The notes beneath the pieces were generated by a model. That model was not told the DNA's origin and searched no databases. It worked only from the letters and a program-made list of their open reading frames with translations. This document shows positions 12,066 to 23,651 of a DNA stretch of 64,000 nt, piece by piece. This DNA is from Clitopilus passeckerianus (Eukaryota > Basidiomycota > Agaricomycetes > Agaricales > Entolomataceae), in contig CALYLX010000096.1 in assembly GCA_944990035.1 (NCBI GenBank), forward strand, positions 62,001 to 126,000, read 5' to 3'. Numbering within the stretch: the first letter of the stretch is position 1; the number at the start of each line of letters is the position of its first letter. Both the position numbers and the translations under genes were made by a program.

Positions 12066-13994
12066 ATGCGACCACTACCAGACCTACAAAAAGTGAGCTA
12101 CGCAAGCACATACTCCCTCCTGTTGAACGCTGCCAAGATGCCAAACGGGCTTGTCGGCGACACGTACGCGGTGTCAAATTGGCTCGCCATTGGGTTGATT
12201 TTTGCAGGCGTATATACGTATACCTCCTTCTTTGCATCCAGGACCAAAGGCGATCTTCGCGAGCTCGGTGGCATACCTATCCTGAGGGCATGGCCCTTTT
12301 TCACTCGTCGGCATGATTTCCTGGTGTCAAACTTTGCGCACTCTGGTAACAACTTTTTTTCTTTCAAAGTTCTGCAGGTATGTGCCTGCGTTCTCACATA
12401 GCAAACCATCTGACAAATCTCATCTGCAGCATACAGTAACGGCGATAAGCGGCGAAGTGGCCAGGAAGGGCTACTTTGACAATAAAGCACTGAACCTTCC
12501 GGAAGGCTACAAAATTCTATCGGGTGCTGTGAGAAGGGCACACTTTCAAAGCAAACATGCATCTTACGTTCGAATAGGCGCCGCGTCTGGCAGACATGGA
12601 TGAGAAGGCTCAACCTCCAGAAGCTGTCGCATGGTTCAACAAGCAGCTACTAAATCTCATGAATAAAGAACGCTTAACCGAGAGTGAGTATCCTCTAGCC
12701 GAAGTTTTGTCCCATCACTGAAATGAGTAGTCATTCCCTCCATGCTCGAAGATCTGCAAGTTGAGGTCGATGGGTGGGGCCGAGCAGGTGTCATGGACCC
12801 ATTCCAGAACATTTACGATGTTCGTCGACTTTCCTGGCTGTGTTGATAGTGTTATCTGATAACTCTCCTTAGCTCGTATTTCAGATGACTGTCCGCATGG
12901 CGTCATGCAGGGAGCTTGCCAAAGACCAACAGGCTCTCAAAAGGCTGCAAACCGACTACTGGAATCTCGAGAGAAGCGCAACGCCGACGTCACTTCTGCT
13001 ACCGTGGTTCCCTAGTCCAGCACGGAAACGCAAAGAAGCCGCCACCAAAAGTCTATTCACGACGCTTTTCCAATACGTCAAGCTGCGAAAGGCTGCGTCA
13101 GTGCCCAGCTCGGATGCTATTGACTTCCTGCTTGCGAACGGCATGAGCACGGAGCACGCCATAGGAGTGAGTAATTAGCTGAATGCCGGGAACGGTATTA
13201 ACAACCAGCTCTCAAGTTCATCCTCAGCGTCATATTCGCGAGCGTCGTCAATACTGGAAACGCAGGTATAGATACTCCCAATAGTCTCATCTTTTTTGGA
13301 CTAAAGCTCCGACAGTGTGTTGGCTACTCCTCTTCCTATCGTTGAATAAGGACTGGAAAGACAAGGTCACGGCTGAGATGAACGCATTCATCTCCCGGCA
13401 TTCTAGCTTCTCTAATTCGGAAGCCCTTCACAAACGGCTTGCAACGATTCCCATTTCGGCTTGGGAAGAAGAGCTACCCATCCTGGAACTCGTAATGAAG
13501 GAGACTATCCGGATAGTGCTCAACATCGCTACACTTCGCCGGAATGTGCTTGGGGATTTGAACCTTGATGGGAAGGTCATCCCCAAAGGAAACTTCATGA
13601 CTTACCACATCGCCGACGTGCATCTAGATCCTAGCATGTACGCCGATCCTACGAAGTTTGATCCCGAACGGTATGGTCCAGAACGTCAAGAAGACCAGAA
13701 ACAGGCTTATGCCTACCTCGGTTGGGGAGCTGGTGAGTAAATCTTCCTCTGCAAGTTAGACGAGCTAATCAAGGCATGAATGAAGGCCGGCATGTCTGTA
13801 CCGGAATGAGAGTTGCAAAGCTCGAAATTAAGTTCATCGCGGCCCTTTTCCTCGCAGGATTCCAATATGAGGTGGTTAACAAGGATGGAAACCCTCTCAA
13901 TGCGCAGCCAGTTCCGAACTACAACTTGATCCACCAGGCGCGTCCCGTTGGAGAACCCTTTTTCTTCGAGTTTGAGAGGATGAAAGGCACATGA
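12066..13994 (+). CDS. cytochrome P450 monooxygenase, 8 exons, 524 aa
   Basis: Haem-thiolate monooxygenase, probably anchored in the ER by a hydrophobic N-terminal helix (NWLAIGLIFAGVYTY, about residues 39-53). Exons: 12066-12377, 12430-12528, 12578-12683, 12731-12819, 12873-13166, 13217-13265, 13316-13732, 13786-13994; phases all agree. The ExxR motif is in KETIR (about 13498-13512), the PERF-like motif is FDPERYGPER, and the haem-binding loop GWGAGRHVCTG spans the last intron, with Cys as iron ligand. The usual Phe of the haem loop is replaced by Leu/Trp, a variation seen in fungal P450 families. The oxygen-binding helix region (about 13217-13265) lacks a textbook AGxDT and reads ASVVNTGNA. 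Family and substrate cannot be assigned. It converges on the cellulase gene. Confidence 0.9.
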
Positions 13995-14170
13995 GGAAAG
14001 GAGAAACAAATCACAATCGTGTTGTTCGACTACTTATAAGTGAGGACCGATATTACAAGCAGAAGTGACGTGTATGATACATTTTTGGACGATGTACAAT
14101 AAAAACCCGAGGAAAAGAATATATACAAGATCACTCAAAAACCCCAACCCTCGCCACTAGCATGGGCGAT

Positions 14171-15847
14171 TTAGAGGCACTGGAAGTAGTAGTCGTTGAG
14201 CTTAGTGCAAGTCGTGCCGCTGGTGCAGACAGTAGGGCCAGTCCAGCCGATACCACCGCTAGAAGAAAGGAAGTCAGTCATCATGTTACACCCGTAGATT
14301 GCGCAAAAACATACCATTGACCCCACTTAGTCTGAGTAGCACCGGAAGGAGGAGGAGAGGTGGTAGTGGGAGGAGTGGTAGTAGGGGGTGTGGTGGTGGG
14401 AGGAGTGGTGGTTCCGCTGTTACCGCCCGTGTAGGTGGATCCGATGTCACCGAAGCGAATGTTGGAGAAGGTGACTGAGGCGTTGGGGCTGTTGGCCTCG
14501 ACGTCCTTGGGAGCTCCGGAGGTGGTGGCGCAAGTACCACGGGCGATACCAGGCTTGGATGCGTCGGCGTCGGTGGGGTAGCTGGAGTCGAGCCAGAGCA
14601 TCTGGGCTGCGTGGTCGTCCCAGACGGACATGACGAGAACCATTCCGTTGGCGAAAGCCTTGCCCATGCGAGCCAAACCACCCTGCTTTTGGAATTGCTG
14701 GGTGTCGCCGAAGACGGTCTTCTGAGCATCGCAGAAGTCCTCGGTGATGGAGTCGTAGGCGCTCATTCCTGGAATGTTGACCTTGGAGTTCTGGATGACA
14801 ACACCGTTCTGAACGTAGAGGCGGCGGATCTCCTTGAGCGTACCGGTAGCAGTGCCGGAGTCAGTGATGAATTGAGTAACAACGGTGAACTTCTTGGTGG
14901 TGTCGACCTTCTTGCCAGGACCGTAGAAGGTCTTGTCGCCCATACGGAAGGAGTTGAAGTCGCAACCATCGGGATCGCAAACGGTGGCGTAGCGGTCGGT
15001 GGTACCGCAAGAAGCGCCAGTGCAGCGGGAGATGCCGTCGGCCTGGCAAGGATGAGGAGTAACAGCAGCAGAGATGGAGTTGGCCTCCCAGATATCCATC
15101 TCGTTACAGCAGGCACCCCAGTTACCAGTACCGGAGTTGGGGTCGCTGGCAGAACCACCCCAGCCGGCAACGTTAGCCTGTAAAGTTCTGGTCAGTAATT
15201 GAGCAATCAACTAAAGAAAGAGAGCATACCTCGCCGTTAATGAACTTGAGATCACGGGGGCATTGAGAGTCGCAGTAACCAGTACCGTACTTGGCACCAG
15301 CCTTGTTGGTGGGGTAGGTGGAGAGACCACCATCAGCAGCCATCTCAGAGAAGTAGAGAGCGCCGTTAAGACCGCAAGGAAGGTTGGAGACATCGACGTC
15401 GAAAGTGAACTCCTGGTTAAGGAGCTTGAAGATCTGGTACTTGGAGTCGGAGGCCATGAGGTAGGTACGGGAGCCGATGTTCGTGCCAGAACCCTTGGTA
15501 ACGAACTTGAGGGTCAGGGCGTTGCCGCTGGTGGTGATACCGTAAGTGCCAGAGTAATCAGCACCGTCCAAAGCGCAGTTGGCAGCGCAGGTCTTGCTGT
15601 CCGGGCACAGGCTGGTGTCCCAGGTGTTGCCGGTGTAGCAGTTGGTGTAACCGCTGGTGGTGTGGAGCCAACGCCAGTTAGCATCGAGAGTGATAGCACC
15701 GCTGGCCTGAGTAGTGCAACCACCGCTCTTGGTGCAAGTTTGCCAGGGCAACTTGGGGTGGGTCTCCGCGGTGGAGGTACCGATCTGCTGAGCAGAGACG
15801 GCTGCAGCGAGGAAAGAGAGGGCGAGAAGAGAAGCTTTTGGGAACAT
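14171..15847 (-). CDS. cbh1: secreted GH7 cellobiohydrolase with CBM1, 3 exons, 522 aa
   Basis: Cellobiohydrolase I that releases cellobiose processively from reducing ends of cellulose, outside the cell. Exons on the minus strand: 15230-15847, 14315-15177, 14171-14258. A signal peptide ([19 protein letters not shown]) is followed by mature [12 protein letters not shown]. The GH7 catalytic motif EMDIWEAN carries the nucleophile, the Asp and the acid/base Glu in the ExDxxE arrangement. Many paired Cys are present, and the late [15 protein letters not shown] region is CBHI-like rather than endoglucanase-like. A Thr/Pro-rich linker (about 14340-14420) leads to a C-terminal CBM1 with [14 protein letters not shown] and a terminal YYFQCL. 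The last intron splits the CBM1. It is convergent with the P450 and preceded by a TATA box. Confidence 0.96.
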
Positions 15848-18461
15848 CGTTGAGAAGACGAGGTTGAGAGTGTGTTGGAGTTTCTCGATCGACTCCTACA
15901 TTGCTTTTATACAGGCAAGTTGAACGGATAATATCCGGGCTGGCAGGGTCTCGCTTGCCATGGCGAAGTTAGGAGGTCTAGGGTCTCTGTACGGTCGTTG
16001 ACCATGGTACGACGATGTCAGGTCCAACAAGCGTTGACCTGGTGAACGGTGAGTTTAGGTCCGTCCAGGCGATCGACCAGTGCTGAATCCGAAGAGACGC
16101 CGCTGCACTTTTTTCCGAGCCAAAACGTCTGGATGTATGATCCTTATGGTAGATGGGTCAGACGTTCTCAGTGGTTATACTTCGGGACTTACCTCGAGGT
16201 ACGGTTATCATTTTGAAAAATAAGGAAGAAGCATCAAGAAGATATTGACTACGATGCAGAGCAGCCATCAAGAGTAATTGACTGGATGACACGGAGAAAC
16301 TCGACTGCAAAATCAGGTCTGCCAGTGAAAGCACCCGATACTCGCTGTCGGAAGTGGTGACGTCGAGCAGTCCTTGGATTCATTCACAAGCATTCATAGG
16401 ATTTCCCGTACGAGCAGGCTGGTGCACACCTTTCAAAAATAAATCCGCTGGTCCCCGTCGGCATGAGTATCCGTGAGTATTCGTGGAAGGCACAGTTTGC
16501 GAACGGCAGTTCAAGTTGTGGTTAAACGCAAGCATCAGCCTGAGTGCCGACTATCGGCAAGATCTAAAATTAGCAAAGAGTTCACGTGCTTGTCATCCAT
16601 CAATTGCAGGTGATCGCGTCGGGCATGCAATCTCTTTTTGGCCAGGAACCCCTTGGACAATTTGCACAAACAGCGATTCCGTTTTCTGAGGATGCTGCCC
16701 GTGAAATGGAATGTTCCTGGTGGCTTGTGTCCAGCAAGGGTCAGGCTATACAATGACGCAGGGATGTCTGTAATGCTCGGAAAAACCTCGTTCAGCGCTA
16801 CCAATTTAACTGTCCTCCCTTGCCCGTACGCATCTCTGGAACTGTATCTGTTCGAGCCGGGGTCTATGGATGTTTCCAAAGTTTGGGCGGCTCGGGGAAT
16901 CCTGGGGGCTGAGGAAGTCCATCCAAAAATATACCGATGCAAAGCCTGTAGCCTGACATCGTGAGCATCGCGGGAACAGACGTTGAAACCTAATCTCTGG
17001 CCATTCGTCGACTTTGCAAGGTCAAAAAGTATAATGATGCCTCATTTTACTTAAACGTCATTTAGCCAAGGGGGCCAAGGGCCAAGGCTGAGTCTCTTTG
17101 CATTAGGCGTACTTTAACATGTTTTCCAAGGTTTTCCAAGCATATACAGTCTGGGGGAGTTGTTACGCGGCCTTTGATGGTCCCCTTTCGACCGACGGAG
17201 GTTTTTGGGACCTTGCAGAAATCACTGACCCCGGCAATGGTCATGGCATGCCCCACATGCTATGCTCTTCTCCAGAGTGATTTTCTAGGATTCTCCGTGT
17301 GTTCAGCTCGCCTAGTGTTCATGGTCAGCTATCTCCGTGTCTGCCTACTGACGTCGGACTGCGCGCTTGTCGCCATCCCGCTTCGTTTTTGTGCTCTCAA
17401 ACGCCTCTCAATCGGCGCTCTGCCATACCTTCTGATCTTTAAGGTTTCGCCTACCATTAATACATCCACTTTTGACCTATTTGCGTTTAGAAGTGCGTTT
17501 TTTACCGTTATCTCTGGGGTTTTTCCGGAGCTTAGGGCCAGTGGACGCTGAGGGGACAAACGGGGTATTCATAGATAATCGTGATCAGGCTGACAGTCTG
17601 GGGTATGGGCACGCAATGCTCTATAGAGGTACGCACAATGACGATAATGTCGATTGGATAAGCAGGGCTGGATGGTATGCTCATTCGGTGGCGCTTTCGA
17701 GGCTCCTTACAACGCCTAATCTCGACGTCAACGCAAATCAGGGATCGTCGGGATGTCATAATTTAAATAGACTTGAAGAAGCCAGCCTCGAGATGTGGGA
17801 TCTCTATTCACTCCACTTATGCCTCGGGACTCAATTAAGAATAGCTGGGCGGGCCGTCGCAAAAGCTTGAGTACTTCAAAGGCGGAAAACTGCACAAGCT
17901 CCGGTGACTAGTTGTTGACAGGCAATATTCCGAAATCAGCGTACGTGATGATAGAAATCGACGCGAGTGATCGCATTCATCTAATCTTATCTCCTAACTC
18001 CGTATGGTACTACCTTGTACTTGGTTGATGATTGGGCGCTAACCGACTCCTTGTTGACCAAAAAGCTCATGTTGGGGTCTCTGGGGCTCGTGTCGACATG
18101 ACTTTCATCGCTTCTTAATAAGCTTTACGCAGCCAACTCCCACTTTCAAGGGCAGAATTTCGAAATAGAAAGGGAAAACCTGTGCTAGGACGGTGCTGCC
18201 TGGTGATTCGCCACTTTCAAGGAGCCGATGTTGCTGTCAATTCGGTTCGCCCTTGTACTTCACCAGCTTCTAGCAACACCTTGTACTTGATAGAATGATA
18301 GATGCTTCTCCAAGCAACCGTATCCTCAACCTCACGACATGCGGCGCCTGTTCAAGCCTCTCTCACGGCGAATAGCAACCTTGTATTTCAATGACTTATA
18401 GTCTCCATGACTGCCTTTGACTCGTCGCGCCTGAGAACCCCATTGTCCGCCTCTTTTGGCC
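15848..18461. other. 2.6-kb stretch without a recognisable gene
   Basis: Contains the cellulase promoter at its left end. Open frames of 108-132 codons on the plus strand (16638-16964, 17174-17551, 17472-17870) overlap each other, have no recognisable domain and are not joined by convincing splice sites. A short direct repeat (GTTTTCCAAG twice near 17119-17139) is present. No transposon termini or coding domains were recognised. Confidence 0.4.
15905..15911 (-). promoter_or_regulatory. TATA box of the cellobiohydrolase gene
   Basis: The minus strand reads TATAAAA about 58-64 bases upstream of the start codon at 15847, a sensible distance for a highly expressed fungal gene with a short leader. 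Confidence 0.6.
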
Positions 18462-19476
18462 ATGTCTCTTACTCCTCTCACTCTCGAAACTGGGCCTATC
18501 AGGCGGCGGCAGTGGAACAAGCGGCGGGATCCTTGGGAGGAAATCCGAAATGACGATGCCGCTACGTCTTCCATTCTCTTTGATCTAGTCAACTGGATAC
18601 TTATTTACATCACCGGAGAAGGGCCATCTGTTTTCACTAAATCTCCTATTGAGCACACTATTGAGAAGAAAAGTGCATGGAACGCTATTCCATACCAAAT
18701 GCGAAAGATAAAGCAACACGCTACTCAAGGCCGCCCCATCCCAGACGGGTAAGTCGCTACTTCAAGTTGTATTAGAGTTTGGGATACTGAAATCTCCGAG
18801 GCATGTACGCGTTCGGCTCTATAACTCCATCAAAGATCTCACAAGGACGGAGCCTTTGCTGACCGCGGTGGTCGCCCTTGAACCATGTGGAGCTCTTGAC
18901 ATTCGAAGGATCAAGTCTATGTGGGGACTCGAAAGCTGCTCGGTATGTCAAGCATACCATTACACCAACTTGCAAATGAGCTTAAATTACCGTAGATCGT
19001 AGATCCTTTCCGTTTCAGACTATTCGTCCCCGAAAACGACGACCTCATCGCCCCGCTTGCGGTTCATGATTTGCGACAACACTATAATGCTATCAACATC
19101 ATTGGTATGGGATCATCTTTCTCAAAGTAAGGCAGCCTAGACTAAACTATTCGAACCAGAACCCAATGTTTCACCGACAACAGCTCGGAGACGTGACCTG
19201 CGGCTGAATATCCTTCGGCCCATATCGATCTTTATATCACACCAGCAGGACCGCAGCATCACATGGCTTCGAAAGAACACGAAACTCGTGGACTGGGCAG
19301 AAGAGACCGAACGTGATCTTCAAGGTAGTCTTCGATTTGCAGCACGACGACTGGAAGGGTGGGCTGCGGAGAACCACCCCGATCTACTATGGCTCTGGGA
19401 GTCTGTCAACCTCAGTTGGTTGGTAACCCTGGGCGTCTTGTTCCTCCTATGGAAATTTGACATGACCTCTATGTGA
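18462..19476 (+). CDS. uncharacterised tail-anchored protein, 4 exons, 284 aa
   Basis: No family is recognised. Exons 18462-18748, 18801-18942, 18996-19104 and 19160-19476 join in frame through three 52-55 nt GT-AG introns, which is the main evidence that the gene is real. The start MSLTPLTLETGP is followed by a very basic stretch (RRRQWNKRR), then a hydrophobic segment (ILFDLVNWILIYITG). The C-terminus ends with one membrane helix (LSWLVTLGVLFLLWKF) and five further residues, the layout of a tail-anchored ER or mitochondrial membrane protein facing the cytosol. It lies 300 bases from, and converges on, the helical-bundle gene at 19780-21030. A role linked to that gene is only suggested by position. 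Confidence 0.75.
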
Positions 19477-19779
19477 ACCCATGCTTTACACACGTTTTGA
19501 TTTCTGGAGACTTAACTTGCCTCCTGACATATGTTTTACCACCCCTATGCCCTATGTTATCCTTTACACCCCACCATGCCACGTTTTTCTCGATCTGTTT
19601 TCTTGCTATCGAAAGTTTAAATACCCTGTACCATATTATTGATACCTTACTAGAACAGCGAACTTCAATTTGTACTTTTCTCAGACGAACGCTATATGCA
19701 TATTGTCGACCCTCCATATTTACAAAGATCGCGTGAAGACCGAAAGCATAGGGAGATAGCTTCGCAAGTCGTTCCCTAT

Positions 19780-21030
19780 TTACCACTGGCGATCTCTACC
19801 GACGGCGCTTGCATCCAGATCCACATCATCGTCGGCGTCTGCAAGCTGGTCAGAAAAGAGAGTTACAGGCACTGAATGCATACGTACTGATGTTTGAATT
19901 TGAGAAGCTATCGTTCACAGTAGCGCCCTGAACGCGTCTAGTGAATGCTTTCTCCGTCTCTATTTTTGGAAGGAGAATTTGAGACGATAGACGGCGAAGG
20001 AAGTGGGAGTAGACTTACTGAAGCTAGAATCCTTCGTAGTCATTGTGACCTTTCCCGTTCCCTCCGTATTCATCTTGACATTTCCCTTGGCCGCTATTCC
20101 TTGCGTTAAATTCTACCTCATGGCTGGATAAAGCCTCTCACACACCGATCGTAACACTCAGCACTTCTCTAATGACATTTCCATCATCCTGGTTTGCGGT
20201 GATGACTGTTGCCCAGTCCTTGAACTCCTTCATATCCTTCACCAGTGAGATTTGGAGGCTAGTCTTTGAAGTTCATCCGTTTAGGACACGAGACTTACGA
20301 GCGCAAGTGACTCAACTCACCTGGAGTAGCTGAACTGCGCCGTCCAGTTGTTCCCTGAGACGAGCAAGCTTCCCATGTGTATCGTCAACATTGATGAACC
20401 TTATGAAGGCATTCGAGTCGGCCGGAATGTCGTTCTTGATTGCCTCAACACGCCTACGTGTCGGTGAGAAGGCAGCTTATTCCCACTAGATCACACTTAC
20501 TTTGTGAACTGGTCTATGATGACAGGATCACGGACGTGTTCGGCATTACTGGCTACGATGTACAAAAATGCACGGATGTTGTCAGCTAGCTCTTCCGTCT
20601 CCTTGTTGTTGAGCTTCATCTCCTGTCAAGACAATCAGAGCTACTCAGACCATTTAGAACGCTATTCCATGCTTACTCCGTAGCGAACGGTGATGTCCAT
20701 CAACGTCTGGGCAACAAGCTTCACCCATGGGACCGGTGCGTTGCTTGCTATCGACATCACGAAGAGAAATGAGTTCTTGACTGTTGAAGATCCAGCAGTA
20801 GGAGGCGATTCCTCAGTCTCGCGAGTACTACCTGGCGTTTTCTCGTGGAGGGCCTTCCCATCATGACCAGCATGGGAGGGTAGCGTATCACTGCTAGAAC
20901 CGGATCTTCTCGCCTCAGGGGTTTCTTTGCCATGGGTACCGCCTCCTTTATCCGTCAGTCCTTCGTCAGAACGCGTTTTCTTCTCCTTTCTGGGCAAGCA
21001 AAAGACAAAGGTGAAAAACCTTCTGAACAT
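19780..21030 (-). CDS. MLKL/HeLo-like helical-bundle protein with beta-repeat tail, 312 aa
   Basis: Seven minus-strand exons: 20677-21030, 20501-20622, 20321-20453, 20146-20263, 20019-20099, 19888-19959, 19780-19838; all phases agree. Residues 1-80 are basic then Ser/Gly/Glu-rich and probably disordered. Residues about 85-230 are amphipathic helices (VPWVKLVAQTLMDITVRYG, then EELADNIRAFLYIVASNAE, then ARLREQLDGAVQLLQ) whose pattern resembles the MLKL N-terminal-like adaptor domain found at the front of many basidiomycete NLR-like proteins. This fold is related to HeLo-type membrane-perturbing domains. The last three exons encode a beta-prone tail (AAKGNVKMNTEGTG, VTMTTKDSSF, RRVQGATVNDSFSN, then an acidic ADDDVDLD). 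The tail is homologous, exon for exon, to the tails of the two small genes at 23652-25597. The helical-bundle call is by pattern and not proven. The role is inferred as signalling or regulated cell death. Confidence 0.75.
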
Positions 21031-22724
21031 GAGGGCAATATATGGAGGCTGAGATAGATGGTGACGGGGGTTATGTGCAGCATGGAGGCACCAGTGGGTG
21101 GCCGCTTTAAACGTAACCCTGAGTGTGAACGTTTTGAGCCCACACACGGAGTCTGCGTCACCCCCCGAGGGGGCACTATTGTGAAAGGGTTCTATGAAGC
21201 GCTTTGAGGGTGCGGGTCCCGTTTCCGATGGTTATGAATCACAGCCTGAAGGTGTCCATGGATGCCGCTTCGAGCCTGACTTGATGAATTTGCCCTTCGA
21301 CCATGCCTCGAATGCTTTCTGGCAAAGCTTCGCAGTTATTCATCAAGCTTGTCTTCACACGGCCTGCGCTCGTGCAGCTACCGTCAAGCGTCCAGTTGGT
21401 ACTATACAAGGTCACCATCACAATCATTCCCGCAAAATGACCCACAGTTTGAAATGGTGTCATCATTGGAGATACGCACCTACTTCTGGTATTACCAGAA
21501 AGTCCACTGTGTTCCGACGCATTGGTGCCCGAATAGTAAGGTCGAAGGGTTTTACGCGTACCAAAGACTAAGCCTTGCGGTGGCCTGTGGAAGGGGCAGC
21601 TTTCCATTCGGTATTACCTGAAGGCGTGGATGCGGATGCGCGCATGAGCCTAGGGGCCAGAAGATTAAGCGCGTAAGAAAGAAGTTAAGCTATACACGTC
21701 ATGATCCATGCATGACTACTAACTACTCCAAATTGTGGCTACAATAATTTAACAAGGAGCGCCCATTTTTAGTATATTAAACACCACTGCAACGTTTGGG
21801 TTGGCAAACTGACCTTAATGAACCTGGAGTCGTTTCAGGTTGCACTGCATGCCAGGCGAACGCACCCAACCCTCCAACTCCAAGTGATCTTTAGGGATCG
21901 CCGTGCTCCTTGATAATTGACAAGCGCTCACCCGGGCCACTCTCTTCAGAACATTGCTGGCAGTCTGTAAGGAAGATTTTAATCGAGCGGGAAAGAAAGG
22001 AGCTCAGGAGAGCAAACTAGCCTCTAAACGGCTCTTTCTTCCCTGGAGATAACGTGTTGAAATACCTCAAACTGAAGTCCCAGCCCTGCCAACCAATTTG
22101 CCCCTGCCACGGGTCGATCGATTAGTTTACCACTCAAATCCCTGTCATACCAGGGGCTGCCTTGAAAGGCATTCCGGTTAACCAAGCGAAAATACTCGTA
22201 ACACATCGAACGACCCCTTGACGATTTCTCTGGTCTACACAGATTTTGGTTGCAAATGATCTTCTCGATATTTATCCTCCAGAGTTGTTGGGTTGCGTTT
22301 AAGGAAACTACGTCCGAGTTTTCTTGTTCTAGACACCAGAGCTGTGGGTTTCAACGTCCTTGGGATTGGACGTTTCATCATTCAAGGTCAACAGGTAAAA
22401 TATCGGAAAGTCGGGCCGACGACTTAACGACTCCTTGGGGCCGTGGGCGTATCTCACGTAACAATGTCCCACACCAATGGCAAGAGAGCTAAAGAGGCAA
22501 AGCAACCTTTAGAACGCAAAGCTTGACTAGTTGACTCACCATCGACAATTAATTCGTATACAACTCCTGGACTGACTACGCGGGAGGAGAACTTGCCAAT
22601 ACATCGAGGAAATAAATTCAACTCATTCATTCGACTCTCATAGCCAATTATGTGAAGCTCCTGGTGGACAACCTGAGGATGGCACTACCGAGGAATCCAG
22701 GACCGATTCACCCTCCCTAACCTA

Positions 22725-23291
22725 ATGTGCTTGAAAATCTGCTACGAAGATCCTTGCATCTGTCCTGCTTCAACTTTGCCCATTAACGAATCTCGTGCTA
22801 TGGGGTAGGTTTGATCCCCCATTTCTACAATCGTATCTATGATTAGCGATCTCACTTCACGATCAAAGCGTCCAAAGAAACCCGCAGACATGGAGCAGAC
22901 CGCCCACTCACGCCGTCTGATATCCGCCGCCTTCCACAGTGCCTCTCAAGCGTGGACGTCCTGGAAAGTACCCTTCGATCTACCGTTTCCCATCTCCAGG
23001 AGATCTTCCAAGGAATTCCGCTACCAGAGGTAACACAGCTGCAATTCTTCTACCCTTCCTCCCCCGATTGACTCAAAGCCCTTGAATCACGATTGGCGGG
23101 AGAATTATCTCAGGTCGAAAAACCAGAACCTAGGAATCAAACGGATCTCGCTAATCTGCGGAAGTCGCACACAACTCAAGGATGCAGGGTACAAGACCGG
23201 CCCAGCAATGCGGACTATCGGAAGTGCAGAGATTGTCCTCCAAGAATCCAGCCGGGGCGTGGTCGGACCATGGAGAAATGGTGCATCTTGA
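22725..23291 (+). CDS. possible small spliced gene, unidentified
   Basis: A tentative model only. An ATG at 22725 opens a Cys-containing N-terminus; a GTAGGT donor near 22803 and a CAG acceptor just before the ACATGGAG near 22889 lead into a helical segment (DIRRLPQCLSSVDVLEST, then SHLQEIFQGIPLPE). This is followed by a GTAACA donor and a continuation to a stop near 23291, or near 23341 with another acceptor. The helical, coiled-coil-like stretch suggests coding origin, possibly an F-box N-terminal fragment. It could be a relic. The position between the two beta-tail loci makes it worth noting. Confidence 0.2.
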
Positions 23292-23569
23292 ACGGTTCCT
23301 TATCGTTGGTGCTTGATTTGATTGTAACCTTTTCCTTTTAATCTATCGTATTATCCACACCCTGTACACCTGTTGCCATCTTTCAACCCCCAGTATCGGC
23401 ACAAGGACCTACAAACTTCAAAGGCGGACAGCTTTATGTATACACCCGTGACCAACCAAGGCTTAAGCGGACTCGCACAGTAGTAGACGCCCAGATGGAT
23501 CGTGTATACATAAATGGCTATGCTTGTATTCTTGGCCTGTCAAGATTGGCGCCCGGGCTATACACCATC

Positions 23570-23651
23570 GATCTGTTATTAAAGCGGACCTTTCCCTTGT
23601 CTTCCTTTCTTCCTTTCCCTTCCTTTCCACCTATACTCTCCGCCTATCAAT
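23570..23651 (+). promoter_or_regulatory. duplicated core promoter of first beta-tail gene
   Basis: An AT-rich TTATTAAAG element at about 23576-23584 is followed by a pyrimidine-rich (CTTCCTTTC-type) leader up to the ATG at 23652. The same arrangement, with similar flanking words (ATCGAT, TTATTAAAG, GGACC), precedes the second copy, so the promoter was duplicated with the gene. Confidence 0.5.

Larger units (their letters stand above)
21031..23651. other. 2.6 kb between the beta-tail genes, mostly without recognisable genes
   Basis: Open frames on both strands at 21194-21607 overlap and show no family likeness. A 60-codon minus-strand frame at 22024-22206 is equally unsupported. One spliceable plus-strand candidate (22725-23291) is listed separately. 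The right end carries the promoter of the gene at 23652. Confidence 0.4.

Noticed and set aside
14611..15853. 190- and 196-codon open frames on the plus strand
   Set aside because: Antisense shadows of the GH7 cellulase, with Val/Gly/Ala/Glu-biased composition and no motifs.
16638..17870. Three overlapping plus-strand frames of 108-132 codons
   Set aside because: No domain, no convincing splice sites linking them, and mutual overlap; not supported as genes.
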